Below are positions 24,445-36,455 of a stretch of DNA of 64,000 nt, piece by piece (within the stretch, counting starts at the first letter, position 1; each line of letters begins with the position of its first letter). The position numbers and the translations under genes are program-made. Source of the DNA: Chlorella sorokiniana (lineage: Eukaryota; Chlorophyta; Trebouxiophyceae; Chlorellales; Chlorellaceae); the NCBI GenBank assembly GCA_025917655.1, contig CP084610.1, positions 744,001 to 808,000 on the forward strand, read 5' to 3'. A model generated the notes under the pieces. That model was not told the origin of the DNA. It made no database searches and worked only from the letters and a program-made list of their open reading frames with translations.

Positions 24445-27400
24445 GGAGCAAAGACGGTACCTGAATCTGCTCATGAGGCTGTGCCTGCGCCCTCAGTAGC
24501 TACGCTGGAAGACGAGAGTCGCCGCACCTTTGCGGCGCTGCAACCCATCTGCTCACTGCTCCTGGTGCAGCGTGCAGACCCTCAGCGGACAGTGGAGCTG
24601 TTGCGAGGTGCGATGCGGTTTCAGTGCTTATCTGCGGCTGCATAAGCTTTGTCTTTTCGCTCAGCGCTAGTGCACATTGGGTTGCCCTTTTTATGCGCTT
24701 TGGCATACAATGATAGTGAATTCCCCATCCATGCGCTAAGCTAAATCAGATCAGCACCTGACTGCTCCACCATTCACATGCTTCCCCCTCCCTCTGCATG
24801 CAGGGCTCGAAGGCGTGCTGGAAGCAGCATCCTTGGCAGGCCTGCAGCAGTGCCAGGATTACGTGATGTTCCCGCTGCTGTTGATGCTGGATGCCATAGC
24901 CGCCAACCGGCAGAACGCGCAGCCAGGGCAGCAGGCGGGAGCTGCTGCTGCTGCCAGTGGGGAGGCGGCCGCACTGATGGCTCTGCCAGCCATGTCATCT
25001 GACCGTGCAGCAGAGGCTGCCCTTGCGTGCTTGCTGCAAGTAGTGCGGCGCTGCAGTTTTCAGACCGGTGACAGCTTGCTCAGCATGCTTAGGCGGCTGG
25101 CCTCCATATTGGAGATCCCCAGGGATGCTGCCTCTGAAGAGATACGGCTGCAGGTCAGGCTCCTGAGGATGTCCTGCAACCAGTGCTCACCTCTTTGTCG
25201 GCCCCATGCTCACAGAGCTTCCCTTCCTTACGGCGTTTGCAGGCACTGCTCTGCCTGGGCGCAGTAGCTGAAGGGGTGGCTCGCCGCCGACCACCGCCAG
25301 GGGTGCAAGAGTCGCTGCTGGAGACGTCTTCTGCACCGCTGGTTGGCTATTTGTCATCGCTCGCGCTTCGGGTGGGCTGGCGTGCGCTGTACGACCTGGT
25401 GTTACCCCCTCGTGTTTATGTAGCAGTGGTGCTTGCAAAGGATGGCGAGCCTGCAATGCTCTGTCGCACAGCTGGCGTTAGCCTGAGGCGCTCCGTTAGC
25501 TTTTGGCCCGCCCACAGATTGCCGAGGCAGAGGCTGACAGCGGCGGCAGTGGGAGCAGGGCTGTTCACGATGCGGCCTTGGAAGGCCTTCTGTACCTGCT
25601 GCATGCCATATCAGGGACAACAGCCAACGCTGCAGAGGCCCTGCAACCGGCAGCAGGGCAGGCTCAGCGTGCAGCAGACGCGCTGGCCTTCTTCCTACCT
25701 GGCATTGCCGTGGGGTTGTGCAAGGCCCTGCTGCTTGCAGGGCCAGGCAGCGGCAGCAGCAGGAGCGGCGCTGCAGGCCCGATCAGCAGCAGTGCAGGTG
25801 TTGTGGCCGTGCTTCGTGCACTGGTCACGCTGCTGACGGCCTGCCTGTGCGATGCTGTTGTCGCACCGGCCCTGCATGGTGTCGACACTGGCAGCGCCCT
25901 GGACCCCGAATCCGTGGCAGGCCGGCAGGACAGCAACATGCCAGACGCAGCAGTTGGCGAAACCTCTGCTTCTCTGCAGCAGGCTCTGCAGCAGCTGCAC
26001 AGGTTGTCACAGCAGGCCAAGCAGCCCAGCAAGGCTGGCAGCAGCCCCAGCAAGCCACAGGCTTCTGACACCGCAACAGCCGCACAGCAGTTGCCACACC
26101 AGCACAATCAGCAGCAGGAGCAGCAGCAAGGTCAAATGCGGGTGCAGCGAACCGCTGATTGGGTGCATGACACCGCATTGCGACTTGACGAGCTGCTGCG
26201 CACTGCTCTGCCGCCACTTGCAGCGCATCATCGCCCATCAGTCAGAGAAGCACTGGCTGTGGGTATGTTTCCATCTGCGCCAGTTTGCATGCGACTGTCC
26301 ATTGTGCCATGTTTGCTTGCCAAGGCGACAACATGGCAACATCGGCCTCTTGGTTGCTGCCTACAGGTTGCTGCCAGCTTTGGACACCTGCAGCATGGCG
26401 CTGGAGATGAGCACGCAGGAGATGCTGCTCCAGCTACTGTTTTCTGCTGCTCAGGATGGGTGGAACGACGTTGCCGCGCCAGCTTGTCACTGGCTGCAGC
26501 AGCAAGCCTCGCGCTTGCCGTCCAGCGCCGCAGCGACAGCCATTGGGGCCGCAAGGGGTTCCAGCAGCGCCTTTGCAAATGCCACTGAGAGCCTCACGCT
26601 GCGGCTTATCGAAGGCTTGCCAGGAGCGTTGCGCAGCGGCGATGCGCCAGGCAGGCAGCATGCCTACCAGCTTGCGAGCGCTCTACAGGCATGGCGCCTT
26701 GCTGCTTGGCTTGATGGCTGCTGGGATCATTGGTCTTGGTCTTTGGTGTTTGGTCTTGCATGTTGCATAGTTCACACGCTTGCACGCTATCATGCTGACA
26801 GTGGCTTCAGTTTTGTCTCTTGCTGCAGGTCTCCGCGCCATCCTGGTTTGCTTCGCAAGTCATCCACCACCCGCTCCGCCTCCAGCAGCTGCTTTGCTGC
26901 TTCGCAGAGGCATTTACCTTTGATGCGTCAATGGCAGGCATGCTGCTGTACTCAGCAGCGCCTCCTCATGGCGCTGCCACCTCGTACGCTCCCGCCCCAC
27001 ATTCCGACACAGCTGCTGCAAGCAGCGCGAGCACAACAACAGCCGTCGGCGCAGCGGGCAGCGCTTCAGTGCAACGGGAGCAGGTGCAGCAGCAGCGGAC
27101 TGCCTTGCATCAGACAGAAGGCGGCTCTGAGGGCTCTGTTGTGCTGCTGCCACGCATGCCCATGGGGCTGGTCCTGATCACTACAGCAGCTTCTTACGAG
27201 GCAGTGGCCACAGCTCTCCGCTCTGCCGCAGCACTAGCGGCTGCGGCGGACCGAGCCCCGCACAGCAGCGGCACCGCCCTGCGCAGCCTTGTGGATGGCT
27301 GTTTGGCCAAGCTGCGAGAGTTGCTGACAGCGTCTGTTGACAGGCAGGCCCCGGCGAGCGAGCTTCTTGCAGCTGCAGGCATCGTAGGGCAGGCGGCCGA

Positions 27401-30400
27401 CTCTGCTGAAGCTGGCCAAGCGCCATGGCAGCTGCAGGCGGCTTCCCTGGCTGTTGTGCTGGCAGAGCTGGTACTGGGCGCCTCCGAGTTGTGGCAGCCA
27501 AAGTGGAGCGTGAAGCAGGGCAGCCATTCCAATGACGGCTTGAGCGGCGGTACAACAGAGTTGGAGGCTCTTTCAGCAGCAGCCCTGCAGGAGCTGCTAC
27601 AGCCTGCTGTGTGGTCGCTGCCTACAGGGGTGGATGCGGCAGCAGGAGAAAACGGAGCCAGGGCTGGTGCTGGCCAGCCACCCTTGCTTGAAGCCATCCC
27701 AGCACCCAACCGCCGCAGTGTGCAGCAGCTGGGCTGCAATGCACTGCTGCTTAAGTCGGCTATCGAGTGCTGTGGCGTGGTGGCCCGCGCTCTTGGTCCC
27801 CGCTTCCCACAAAGCGGCCGCCTGCTCCGTACCACCCTTCTGCCGCTGCTGGAGAAACTTGGTGAGCTGGCAACCATTAATTGTAGCGCCTGCCTGTGCG
27901 CTGCCCTGCCCCTATACCTAGGCACCTTCCTTTGCCTGCCTTGTTTTCTGCAGCTGATGGCGCACAAGTAGTTGCATCGGCTGCCGCTGCTGCGCTGGGC
28001 AGCATTTGCTGGTGGTGTGGCTACGGTGGCAGCCTGAGGCAGCTGATTACTGCCAATGCTGATTACGTGGTTGACGGTTGCTGTGCGCAACTGAGGCAGG
28101 CAAGTCGGTTTCTCGGTGGTAGCTAAATGACATTCATCATTGTGGCTGGCGCTCATGTCTCTTGTGCAATTACCCTTTCGCTTTAAGTTTCGTGCTTGAC
28201 GCAGCTGGAAGCCCACCCCGAGCACCCCAGCTCTTCACAGCATTGCTGCAGCAAGCAGGAGTAGCACCGCAGCTGCTTCCATTGCTAGCAGAACCAGCTG
28301 TCAACGCCGTGCAGGCGAGATCCTGTCCAGAATGCGTAGGACGGGGCGATTCTGTGTTGTGGGAGGTCGGGGCACATTCATGTTGGCTGCGTTGACTGTG
28401 CTACAGCTGTTAGGCAATATGCTCAACTTCTCTTTCCACCCTTGTTGCAGGGCCTTGGAATCCTGGCGCGTCGCCAACAGCCGCAGCACGTACTTGCTTT
28501 CCTGCAGGTGCTGCTGCCGGTGGCACATGCAGCAGGATCAGTGGCGAAGCCGGCATTGGATGAGATGCGTCATATGGCATCTCAAGTGCAAATGAGGTGG
28601 GAGGACCATCAGCGTCGGCGTGAGGACGAGGAAGCTGCGGCTGCTGGGGCTGCAGATGCTGCCACTCTGGAGGAGATCCGGCGCTTTTTTTGAGCGACGT
28701 CAGAAGCTTCAGCAGGAGAGGCAAGGGATGGAAGGTATGCAGACAGGTATGAGCATCAAACTTTACATTTTTTGCATGCACCGGCCACTGCTGAATTGTC
28801 ACACTGATGTTGTGCAGATGAGGAGCAGGAGACGCTCGTGCGGCTGAGTGGCTATGAGCAAGAGCAAGTTTCTCTCCTGCGCCGCCACATCCATGCTGCT
28901 GGCACCCTGGCTGAGGCTGTTGCCAACGCTGTCTCCCCTCTGGCCATGTCAGAATCACTCCAGGTGTCGTAGGCACGGCAACCAGGCCTGGAAACCTTGC
29001 CATCAGGTTCACACTAGATCCATCTGCTTGAGCTCTGCACTTCCCTGACCCTGGTTTCAGGTTGCGGTGCAATCGTTTGGAGTGTGCATCGAGGCGCTCA
29101 CAGCGCTGGCAGCTGTGACAGAAGCTGTAGACCTGGATGAACATAAGGTTGCAATGCTGCGCGTCTGGGTTAATTGCTTTGTTCAACCGCCTGGAATTTC
29201 AGTAGTTGACAAGAACAGCTTCCTCTGTGCAGATTCAGGCACTGGTCCACAAGCAGTCGACCGTTTCGGGCCCCAACCCCATCACCCCACGTGTGCTACC
29301 CAGCGTGCACCTTGCATGGGCCCCGCTTGTTGCCGTGCTTCAAGACTGGCGGGTACCCGTTGTTGAAGCCGCCCTCCAGTTTTTGGCGGACTGCGTTTGC
29401 CTAGCTGGTGAGGTTTGCACATTGCAAGGCTTGTATTTGCCGGGCATGCTTTGCACACAGACAGTCTTACGGATCAACTGTTGCAGGCTCTTTCTTGCGG
29501 AAGCGCTTCCATGATGAGACCGTGCCTGTGCTGCAACACTTGCTAAAAGATGGGCCCACACAACGAAACATCATCGCACCAGGTGCTCGGCTGCCCTGCA
29601 GCCCTGCCCTTTCAGCGAGCATATCACACACCATTCCAAAATTGTTTGATACCATGTATCTGCAGGGCAGGACGTGGTTCATACCCCTGCTACTTTGCAA
29701 CGGGCCCAGCTCGCCGTTCTCAGGTGGGTGGGCGCCTGCATAACATGGTGCATAACACGATTGGGGTTTCTGAACCTCATTTGTATGCCATACCGCTTAC
29801 AGGTGCCTACACCAAATTGCAGCATGCGGCAGCCTGCTGGCCATTGCTGGTGTCACCAGTCGGGCCAGCGATGCATTGGTGCCCTCGGTTCAGGCGTTGC
29901 TCACCGCAGTTGGCGACTTGATGGGAAGTTGCCATCCTGCACCTGTCCGCGAGAAGGCAACACAGGTGGGGCATCATAACGCTGTGGGCGCGTAGTTGTC
30001 TGTATGGTCTTTTGCTTGAATTCCCAAGTTCCTTGTGCAGGTGTATGTTGCACTTGCAAAAATTGACCCAGATGCTGCTTGGTGTCAGTTGCACGCTGCG
30101 GTACTGTCATCAGCAGGCGAGGACATCGTTGCCACCAACGACACGCCAAAAACTGCTGGATTACATTTGAAGAGTGAAGGCCGGGCTCTGGTGTTCCCCA
30201 TACGGCAAGAAATAGCACCGCAGTTGGTTGGTGTGCGAGCATCGCAAGGTGCCAGTGGATCAGATGATGCGCTTTGGAAGACGATCGTGCCAGCAGGATT
30301 GAGGGAGTGCACTCTATCGAAGTTGAGGTCTATGCAGAAGGAGGTAGAGCAAATGGATGCCCCATGGCATAGGCGCATCAACGACCCCTCCTCTACTGCT

Positions 30401-30403
30401 TGA
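24445..30403 (+). CDS. TTI1: TTI1 (TELO2-interacting protein 1) homologue, about 17 exons
   Basis: TTI1 is a HEAT-repeat scaffold which, with TEL2 and TTI2, works with HSP90 to mature PIKK kinases such as TOR and ATM. Visible landmarks: TFAALQPICSLLLVQRADP (24,540); LQQCQDYVMFPLLLMLDAI (24,845), the typical TTI1 N-terminal motif; ALEGLLYLLHAISG (25,580); LLPALDTCSMALEMS (26,370); LLRTTLLPLLEKL (27,820); LITANADYVVDGCCAQLRQ (28,045), a TTI1 signature; APQLFTALLQQAG; ALDEMRHMASQ; PRVLPSVHLAWAPLVAVL (29,295); LRKRFHDETVPVLQHLL; and VYVALAKIDPDAAWCQLHA (30,042) near the C-terminus, with TGA at 30,401-30,403. All introns I checked are GT-AG with one possible GC donor (near 26,690). Frame changes at the C-run at 28,216 and the T-run at 28,685 are each mended by one base. 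A 3'-flanking LINE begins about 35 bp after the stop. Confidence 0.9.
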
Positions 30404-30437
30404 TTGATTTCTAGTGAAGTATCTATCTGTTTGAATA

Positions 30438-33400
30438 TGTCATGGTACGCTTGTTTAATGTCTGCCTTCGCGACAGTCACTGTCCCTTCCGGACGGGGAA
30501 CAGCGCCCATGCAACTCAGACGCGAACGGGCCCGTCCCCGCTGCAGCAGAAGCCAACAGACCTGATGGGGCTCTCGAAACCGAGAACTCATCAGGCCAAC
30601 AGAACACGGAAAGCCTAGGCCCGCGCACCCCCATTGCGCCGAGGAACTGTGCCAAGGTTCCTCGCCCCGCCAACGGACCGCTGGGCGGACCACGACCTAC
30701 CCCCTAAAGGGGCTCACTATAATCGGCCCGCAGGCGGGCATACTTTGGGCAGTCAAACACCATGTGATGCTCGTCTTCCACGGCACCCAACGAGCAATGG
30801 GGGCAGGTCCGGCTGGGCCTGTCCAACCCCTCACGCCGCCCAGTCTCCACCAGCAACCAATGACATCCCGTGCGGAACCTGGCCAGGCTGGCCATGCGCG
30901 CACGGCTGTCAACCTCGGTCAGGTACGGTTGCGGGCGACGGCAGTAGGTATCACGCGTGAGCCCCCTCACACTAGCACAGTAATACTGCACTTTGGGCTG
31001 GGATGGTGCTCCCCGCAAGACGCCCTCGACGTACGCCTCGTCGGCGAGGCCGCACGCCTCGCCAACATCGACCTGGCGGGGCTCCCACCCATCAAGGGGA
31101 CCCAACCCCAGGCTGCGAAGGTATCCTACAACCTGGGTCCCCCACGGCTGGCGGGCCACCCCACCCGCCCCACCGTGCGCCCGCAAAAGGTCTAACTGCT
31201 CAAAGAGTGCCCACTTGGTGACGCGCGTATCTGGGAGGCCCACCAGCCTGTTCCAGAAACGGGTCACCAGCTCGCCCAGTGAGTGGCAAGGGGGTAAAAC
31301 CTTGCCTCGGCCAACACCACAGGAGCGGGAGTGCTTTGCGGCAGGCGCCCCATCGCGTGCCGCAAGAATGAGCGCAAGAGCCGCTCGGAAGCATTCTCCC
31401 CACCCCCTCGCAAGAACTGCGGCGCCCACACCTCGCAGCCGTACGACACCACAGGCAGCATCAAAGCCTTGAAAAGCCGCCTTTGCAACCCAAAGTCAGA
31501 CGTGCCAATGTGTGAGAGTTTGCGCCGCATGGCGTGCAAGGCCCGTAGGCCCGCCCTGCCCAACTCTGCGCAGGCAAAGGGCCCAAACGCGTGTAGCTGA
31601 TGTACCTCCACCCCAAGGTACCTAAAGGAGGGGGCGGTGGCCAGCCGCTCCCCGGTACGTGAGGCGTGGTGCTGGCCTTGTCGCCATGCGAGAAGAGGCG
31701 GGGAAGACCACCACCTTGGTCTTCTCAACATTAACGGTCAGGCCCCAACGCTCACAGTATCGCTCCAGCACCCCCAGCTGTGCTTGGAGCCCAGCTGCCG
31801 TAACGGACACGAGCAGCAAGTCGTCAGCATACAACAACGGTGGGACCCTGTGACCACGCAGGGTGGGCAGCTCAACCCCATCCGCACTCATCACCCACTG
31901 CTCAAGGTCGTCTAGAAACAAGCCAAACCAAGTGGGGCTCAGCGGGCACCCTTGCTTGACGCCAATGGAGGATTGGAACAAAGGAGTGAGGCCCTCTTGC
32001 GTGCGGACACACATGGGCACATCCCCGTACAATGTTATGTTACACCGGTTTAACGTCTGCCTTCGGGACAATCACTGTCCCTCGCAGACGGGGCATAGGG
32101 CCCATGCAATGCCTTCACCGCATCAAGCAACGCCGTGGGCATCCCACGGCGCGCAAGCTTGGCCCAGAGCAACCTCCTATCCACCAAATCGTACGCTTTC
32201 TTGAAATCCACAAAGCAAGTGAACAAGGGAGCACCCCGTGCCCGAGCGGATTCAATCAGCGTGCGCAACACGAAAATTTGGTCAGCGGTCCGGTGGTCCT
32301 TCCGGAATCCTGCTTGGCCTGCAGCTCTCAAGCCTGCCCCCTCCGCCCAGTCCGTGACCCTCTTGTTCACCAAGACGGCATATAGCTTTGCCAGCAACGT
32401 GCCAACTGCAATGCCCCTGTTGTTGCCAGGCTCCAACGGATCACCGGCCTTGAGTATGGGAGTGATAGCACTCACAGCAAGGACCGACATGGTGCCAAGA
32501 CGACGGCAGGCATTGAAGACAGCTGCTATGGCAGGAGCCAATGCGTCACATCCCCCTTTAGGATGTCAACCTGCTCAAAGCCTGTCACGGCGGCTCGCCG
32601 TTTGAGGCGGGGACGGCAGCTCGCACCTCAGCTGCGGTGAAGGGCCCATCAAAGGACTGGGGCGCAGTGCTGACCTCAATCGGTTGCGAATGGGTGGGTG
32701 GGTGGTTTGCGGGTAAGGGTTGAGTGTGGCCAGAGCTCTCATGGGAAGGCAAAGGGGCAAGGGGTTGTGCCAACAATCCCTTGAAGTAGTCGTACCACTG
32801 GCGAGGCGTAATGGCAGGTGTGGTCGGGTGACCCATGCGGCCCAACGGCCACCAAACTTTCCGCCAGAAAGCTGCCATGTCCGCATTGGCAAGCTTGACA
32901 GCCAAAGCCCCTTTTGTCCGCCGCAGCTCACGCTTCATTTGGGCAGCAAGGCGACGGTACTCCGTGGCTGCCTAACGATAGGCGTGAGACTCAGGGCCCG
33001 CGGAGCGCAGTTGGCGCTGCACCTCGTGGCGTGCCCTGTTAACCTGACGGCGAACCTCTACACGACTGGCGCGGCGGCGGCCCTGGCCCCGAGTGGAGCG
33101 TTCATCTGCGGCATCACCTCCGCCAACGACTGACCCACGACCGAGCGCAGGTTTGCAATGACGCCTTGCAGGCCCTCGCTGTCAGACACGGTGGCCGCGG
33201 CGCTAACGACCTCGGCCAAGCGTGCCTGAACAGCGTCAGACTGCAGGAGGGCTTGCCACTCCTCCGCTTTGGCGGGGTCCCAAGTGGGCGCCACAGGGTC
33301 AGGCAGGGTATAAACAAACGTGCCCCCTGCTCAGCCTCTGCAGCCCCACCCAGCACCCCAGCAGGGAACGAGCGACACCCGCAGGCTGACCCGGCAGTGG

Positions 33401-34068
33401 TCCGAATGGGCGTCAATTTCCCGCACAACAAGGCGTGAGAGGAGGGGGAAGACCCGGGGCAGCCCAGGAAGAAGTCAACCTGCTGCTGCCCCCACCCACA
33501 GGGTAGCAGGTGCAGGCGCCTGTCTCATCGCCTGCCACTCTGCCATTGGCAATGCGCATGCCCGTCGTCTGACACAAGTGTAGCAACTCATTGGCATAGC
33601 CAATGTTGTAGCCACGATCTTGGGACTGCCGCGGGATGCCCGTGGGGAGGCCCCTTCCTCGCCCACGGCCAACGCGTGCTGGAGGGCGACGTTGTGCTCA
33701 TCCGAGCCACCAGCCACCCAATCAGGACGCTCCCTGGGTCTGGCATTGACATCGCCAGCAAGCAGCACAAGTCCGCGCCCTTGTGCTGCAACAATGTCCT
33801 CCCCCAACGTCCCCCACATCCCCTCGTCTGCCTCGTACACCGCCCCGTACCGTTTGGGTGCAAAGTATGCCACGCACAAGGCGAGGTCATCTCCTAGCCC
33901 AACCGCACGGTGCAGATGTAACCACGCATACCGGCCGTGAGCATCTCCGCGACCAAGGGTCACGTACTGTGCCACGTCAGCACGCGCGTAGACCACGATG
34001 CCGCCCCGTGAGGGGAGGGACGGGTCCAAGGAAGGGCGGGGAAAATGATACGCCTCATACCCTTCGCA
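30438..34068 (-). mobile_element. LINE family B, 5'-truncated copy (endonuclease + reverse transcriptase)
   Basis: A non-LTR retrotransposon in reverse orientation, with its 3' end beside the TTI1 stop. Order from right to left: APE-type endonuclease (GGIVVYARADVAQY; LVLLAGDVNARPRERPDW at 33,700; SDHC in the last part); a linker; reverse transcriptase with NNRGIAVGTLLAKLYAVLV, FVDFKKAYDLVDR, GVKQGCPLSPTWFGLFLDDL and LLYADDLLLVSV (31,810), so the YADD site is intact; SFRYLGVEV; and a C-terminal finger-like motif PHC..EDEHHMVFDCP (30,760). The frame is broken several times by stops and shifts and by a 72-bp self-insertion, so it is not coding now. The 5' end is cut in the endonuclease domain at 34,068. 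RT clade is uncertain. Close copies of the 5' half occur at 47.9-48.9 and 62.3-64.0 kb. Confidence 0.9.
32035..32106 (-). mobile_element. 72-bp 3'-end fragment of LINE B inserted within LINE B
   Basis: The last about 70 nt of family B, ending in its GTAACATAA tail, splits the reverse transcriptase reading frame between FKKAYD and the YADD motif. CAATG is repeated at both sides (32,030-32,034 and 32,107-32,111), a target-site duplication, so this is a tiny, extremely 5'-truncated retro-insertion. Removing it rejoins VKAL with YGDVPMCVRT. Confidence 0.85.
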
Positions 34069-34178
34069 CACGCCCGCACTTGCTTACAGCGCGCGTGTTT
34101 TGATTCTGGCAGTTAGTCGCACTTGCGCCTTTTGCCAGCGCTTTCCGCGCCGCTGTTCGTTGCATTCAATTTAGATAC

Positions 34179-34662
34179 ATGGTGGCTACTCGCAGAAGCC
34201 GCCTGGAGCATGGCGTTGGAGATCAGGTCTGGGAGGCCGAGGCGGCGGCCGTTGGCGCTGCCCAGGACGCTGACCTGCCTGTCCTCCGGCGCAAGGCTCA
34301 TCTGTGGGGCGTCTCCCTCCCTCCCAAGGTGACCACTGCTGCCCTCCGCGATCGGCTTTTAGTCTTTCTGCGTTCGAGGGTGGCTGGAGGTGTCTCTCGG
34401 GATGGGATCGATGACGCAGTGGTGGCGGTTGGTGTCGTTGCGCCGCTTGTCGGCACGCAAACTGCCGATGCTTCAGCCGAGGCTGACCCTGGCACCAGCA
34501 ACACGGCATCTGTCGATGTTTCTGGTGCCAGGGGCAGTGGGGAGGTTGGGGTGGAGTGTTGGAATCAGCGCATCCTGCGCACGGTTCAGTCTGCCGTCCT
34601 GCATCCAGATGAGCTTGTACAGCCCGCTACTTGCCGACTCTGCGTTCAGCGACCCGTCTAGA
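34179..34662 (+). CDS. ORF fragment with SAP-like helix pair, possibly from a mobile element
   Basis: ATG at 34,179 (MVATRRSRLEHGVGDQVW). The middle part (LPVLRRKAHLWGVSLPPKV, then TTAALRDRLLVFLRSR) has the look of a SAP-type DNA-binding helix pair; the rest is Ala/Val/Thr-rich. The stop at 34,660-34,662 lies at the edge of the heat-shock-element array, so the ORF may have been cut by insertion of the next LINE. It sits between two retroelements with no neighbour that explains it. I cannot name a family; a 5' piece of another retroelement (ORF1 or gag-like) is as likely as a host gene. Confidence 0.4.
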
Positions 34663-34815
34663 TCCATCTAGAAGCTTCCCCGTGCATTCTTCTACAAGCT
34701 TCCAGAAACTTCTAGATCCTTCCGGAAGCTTCTACACACTTCTGTGCATCCGCTTCTAGAAGCTTCTCCGACCTTCTCGAAGCTTCTACGGCCTTCCTTC
34801 CAGAAGCTTCCAAAG
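34663..34815. promoter_or_regulatory. Array of heat-shock elements (five perfect TTCnnGAAnnTTC)
   Basis: Five perfect three-unit HSF sites lie at 34,700-34,712, 34,720-34,732, 34,754-34,766, 34,774-34,786 and 34,798-34,810, with partial units around 34,668 and 34,690. The sequence is built from near-repeats of TTCTAGAAGCTTC. The array lies about 200-350 bp upstream of the LINE ORF1 start (35,010) on the plus strand, where an internal promoter would be expected. No other such array was noticed in the window. Confidence 0.85.
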
Positions 34816-35731
34816 CTCACCTAATCCTTGTGTAGGGGATCACCAGGGGCTCACCAAATGGTGCTGTGCATGCTTTGACTTTCTACCTGGCGGCCTACTT
34901 AACAGGCCTCTCGCCCTCAGTGGCAACCATTCCATCCTTTTCTTTCAGCCTTTCTCAACAGCAGCCTCCATGTAACTTTCAGCCCTTGCTTGAGCCAGCG
35001 ACAACTCAACATGGAGGCGACCAGCCCTCGCCGGCGTGTTATGCTGCCTGCTTTGCAGCGGGCGAGCGACGCGTCGGGCCCTCGCCAGCGCGCGCGCCGC
35101 CGCTGCTGGGGGCAGGCCAGGGGTGATACCCTCCCTGCCCATCCGCAGCGGCGTCGCCGCGTGGCGCGGCACAAATGCTGGGCTCCGTGCTGCTGCTGTT
35201 GATGCCGTGGGTGTGGGTGATGCCGCGCCTACGCAAAGTGGGCAGCAGCATGGGGGCGACGGTGGGGAGTTGGCTGCCCATGGGCTGCAGGGTGGTGTGG
35301 GTGATGCCACTGCCCGTCCTGACGCCCATCCTCGGCATGTAGCGCTGGCGTCGCCCGGCTACATGTCGTTGGAGCAGGCAGCTATGCTGTTGCAGTTGGT
35401 TGCCAGGCAGCACTCCCACCAAGCCGCCAGTACCAGTGGCAGGGGGGCCAGCAACCGCAGCATTCCAATGCGAGCCAAAAGCTGGTTTTCATGGGATTGC
35501 CTGTGGCAGCTGGCAGCCCTCCTGCGGCTGTGGAGCAGATGTTGCAACACTTCTGCTCCACAGTCATGGGCCTGCAGGTCACGCCGCAGGTCCATTTTGT
35601 GCGTGGTGCACATGCGCCGTGGGTGGGACGGCCTCAAAGCACGGTGGTGGCTACCTTCAGTATCTCTGAAGGACGCGCCATCCTCGCTGCTAAGAGGCAC
35701 TTGCCCAGGGGGTGTTGGGTTAGCATCGACG
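34663..35731 (+). mobile_element. 5' end of an L1-type LINE: HSE promoter, 5' UTR and ORF1, cut by a Z insertion
   Basis: After the HSE array and a pyrimidine-rich leader there is an ATG at about 35,010 (MEATSPRRRVMLPALQR). The frame then changes more than once (near 35,100 and 35,470). The last part reads LVFMGLPVAAGSPPAAVEQML, then PQSTVVATFSISEGRAILA and AKRHLPRGCWVSIDV, which has the layout of the RNA-binding domain of L1-type ORF1 proteins. The element ends abruptly at 35,731, where a poly(T) (the reversed tail of a Z element) begins. It may be the missing 5' part of family Z; I have no overlap to prove it. Confidence 0.65.
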
Positions 35732-36455
35732 TTTTTTTTTTTTTTTGAGGGGGTGCTCTTACACTTGGCCAAGACAAGGCCAAGACAAGGCCAAGACAAA
35801 AAAAAGGGGGGCGTACTGGGACAGGGAGAAGGGGGCGTCCAGGAGGGGGCAGGCTAAGAAAAGGAGGGGAGCCATGGAAAGGGAAGGTGCAAGCCACTCA
35901 GAAAGGGGCGAGGAAATCGAGTGTGGAAGCGTGCTGGAGGGAGCCATGGGAACAGGGACAAGTCAACGCAGGAGCCGAGCGCTGGGGAACCGTCAGCCAA
36001 TGGATGCAAAGAGCAAGGACGGGGCAAGCCGAGGGCTGGCGGGCACACGACTACCGACAGCAAGGGCATGTACGCGCTCCGCAGGTGTGCCTGCCGGCCC
36101 GCTAGGACCGGGCGGCGCGGGTGCCGCAAGGCAAGCCGGGCGGGGGCGGCGGACCCCGCCGGCACGTTGCCACACACGGTGGCGAACGCCCATCACCCGC
36201 CGCGCCACTACACACGCACTTGCCGCCATCGCCGCTGCCGCTGCCGGCCGCCCAACTGCCGCCGCCTGCAAGAATGGAAGGAGCCCCAGCAGCGCGCATG
36301 TAAAGATGAACAGAAGTCAGGCTGTATCGCATGGCCCAAAAGGGAGTGGAAGCAGCACGGTCGAGTATAAAAATAACAAGAAGGCCGCTGAGGCCGTGGG
36401 AAAGCGCCCCGCAAAGAAGAGGAGGGCCCCAGCCAGAAAAGGGCAGGGCGGAGAG

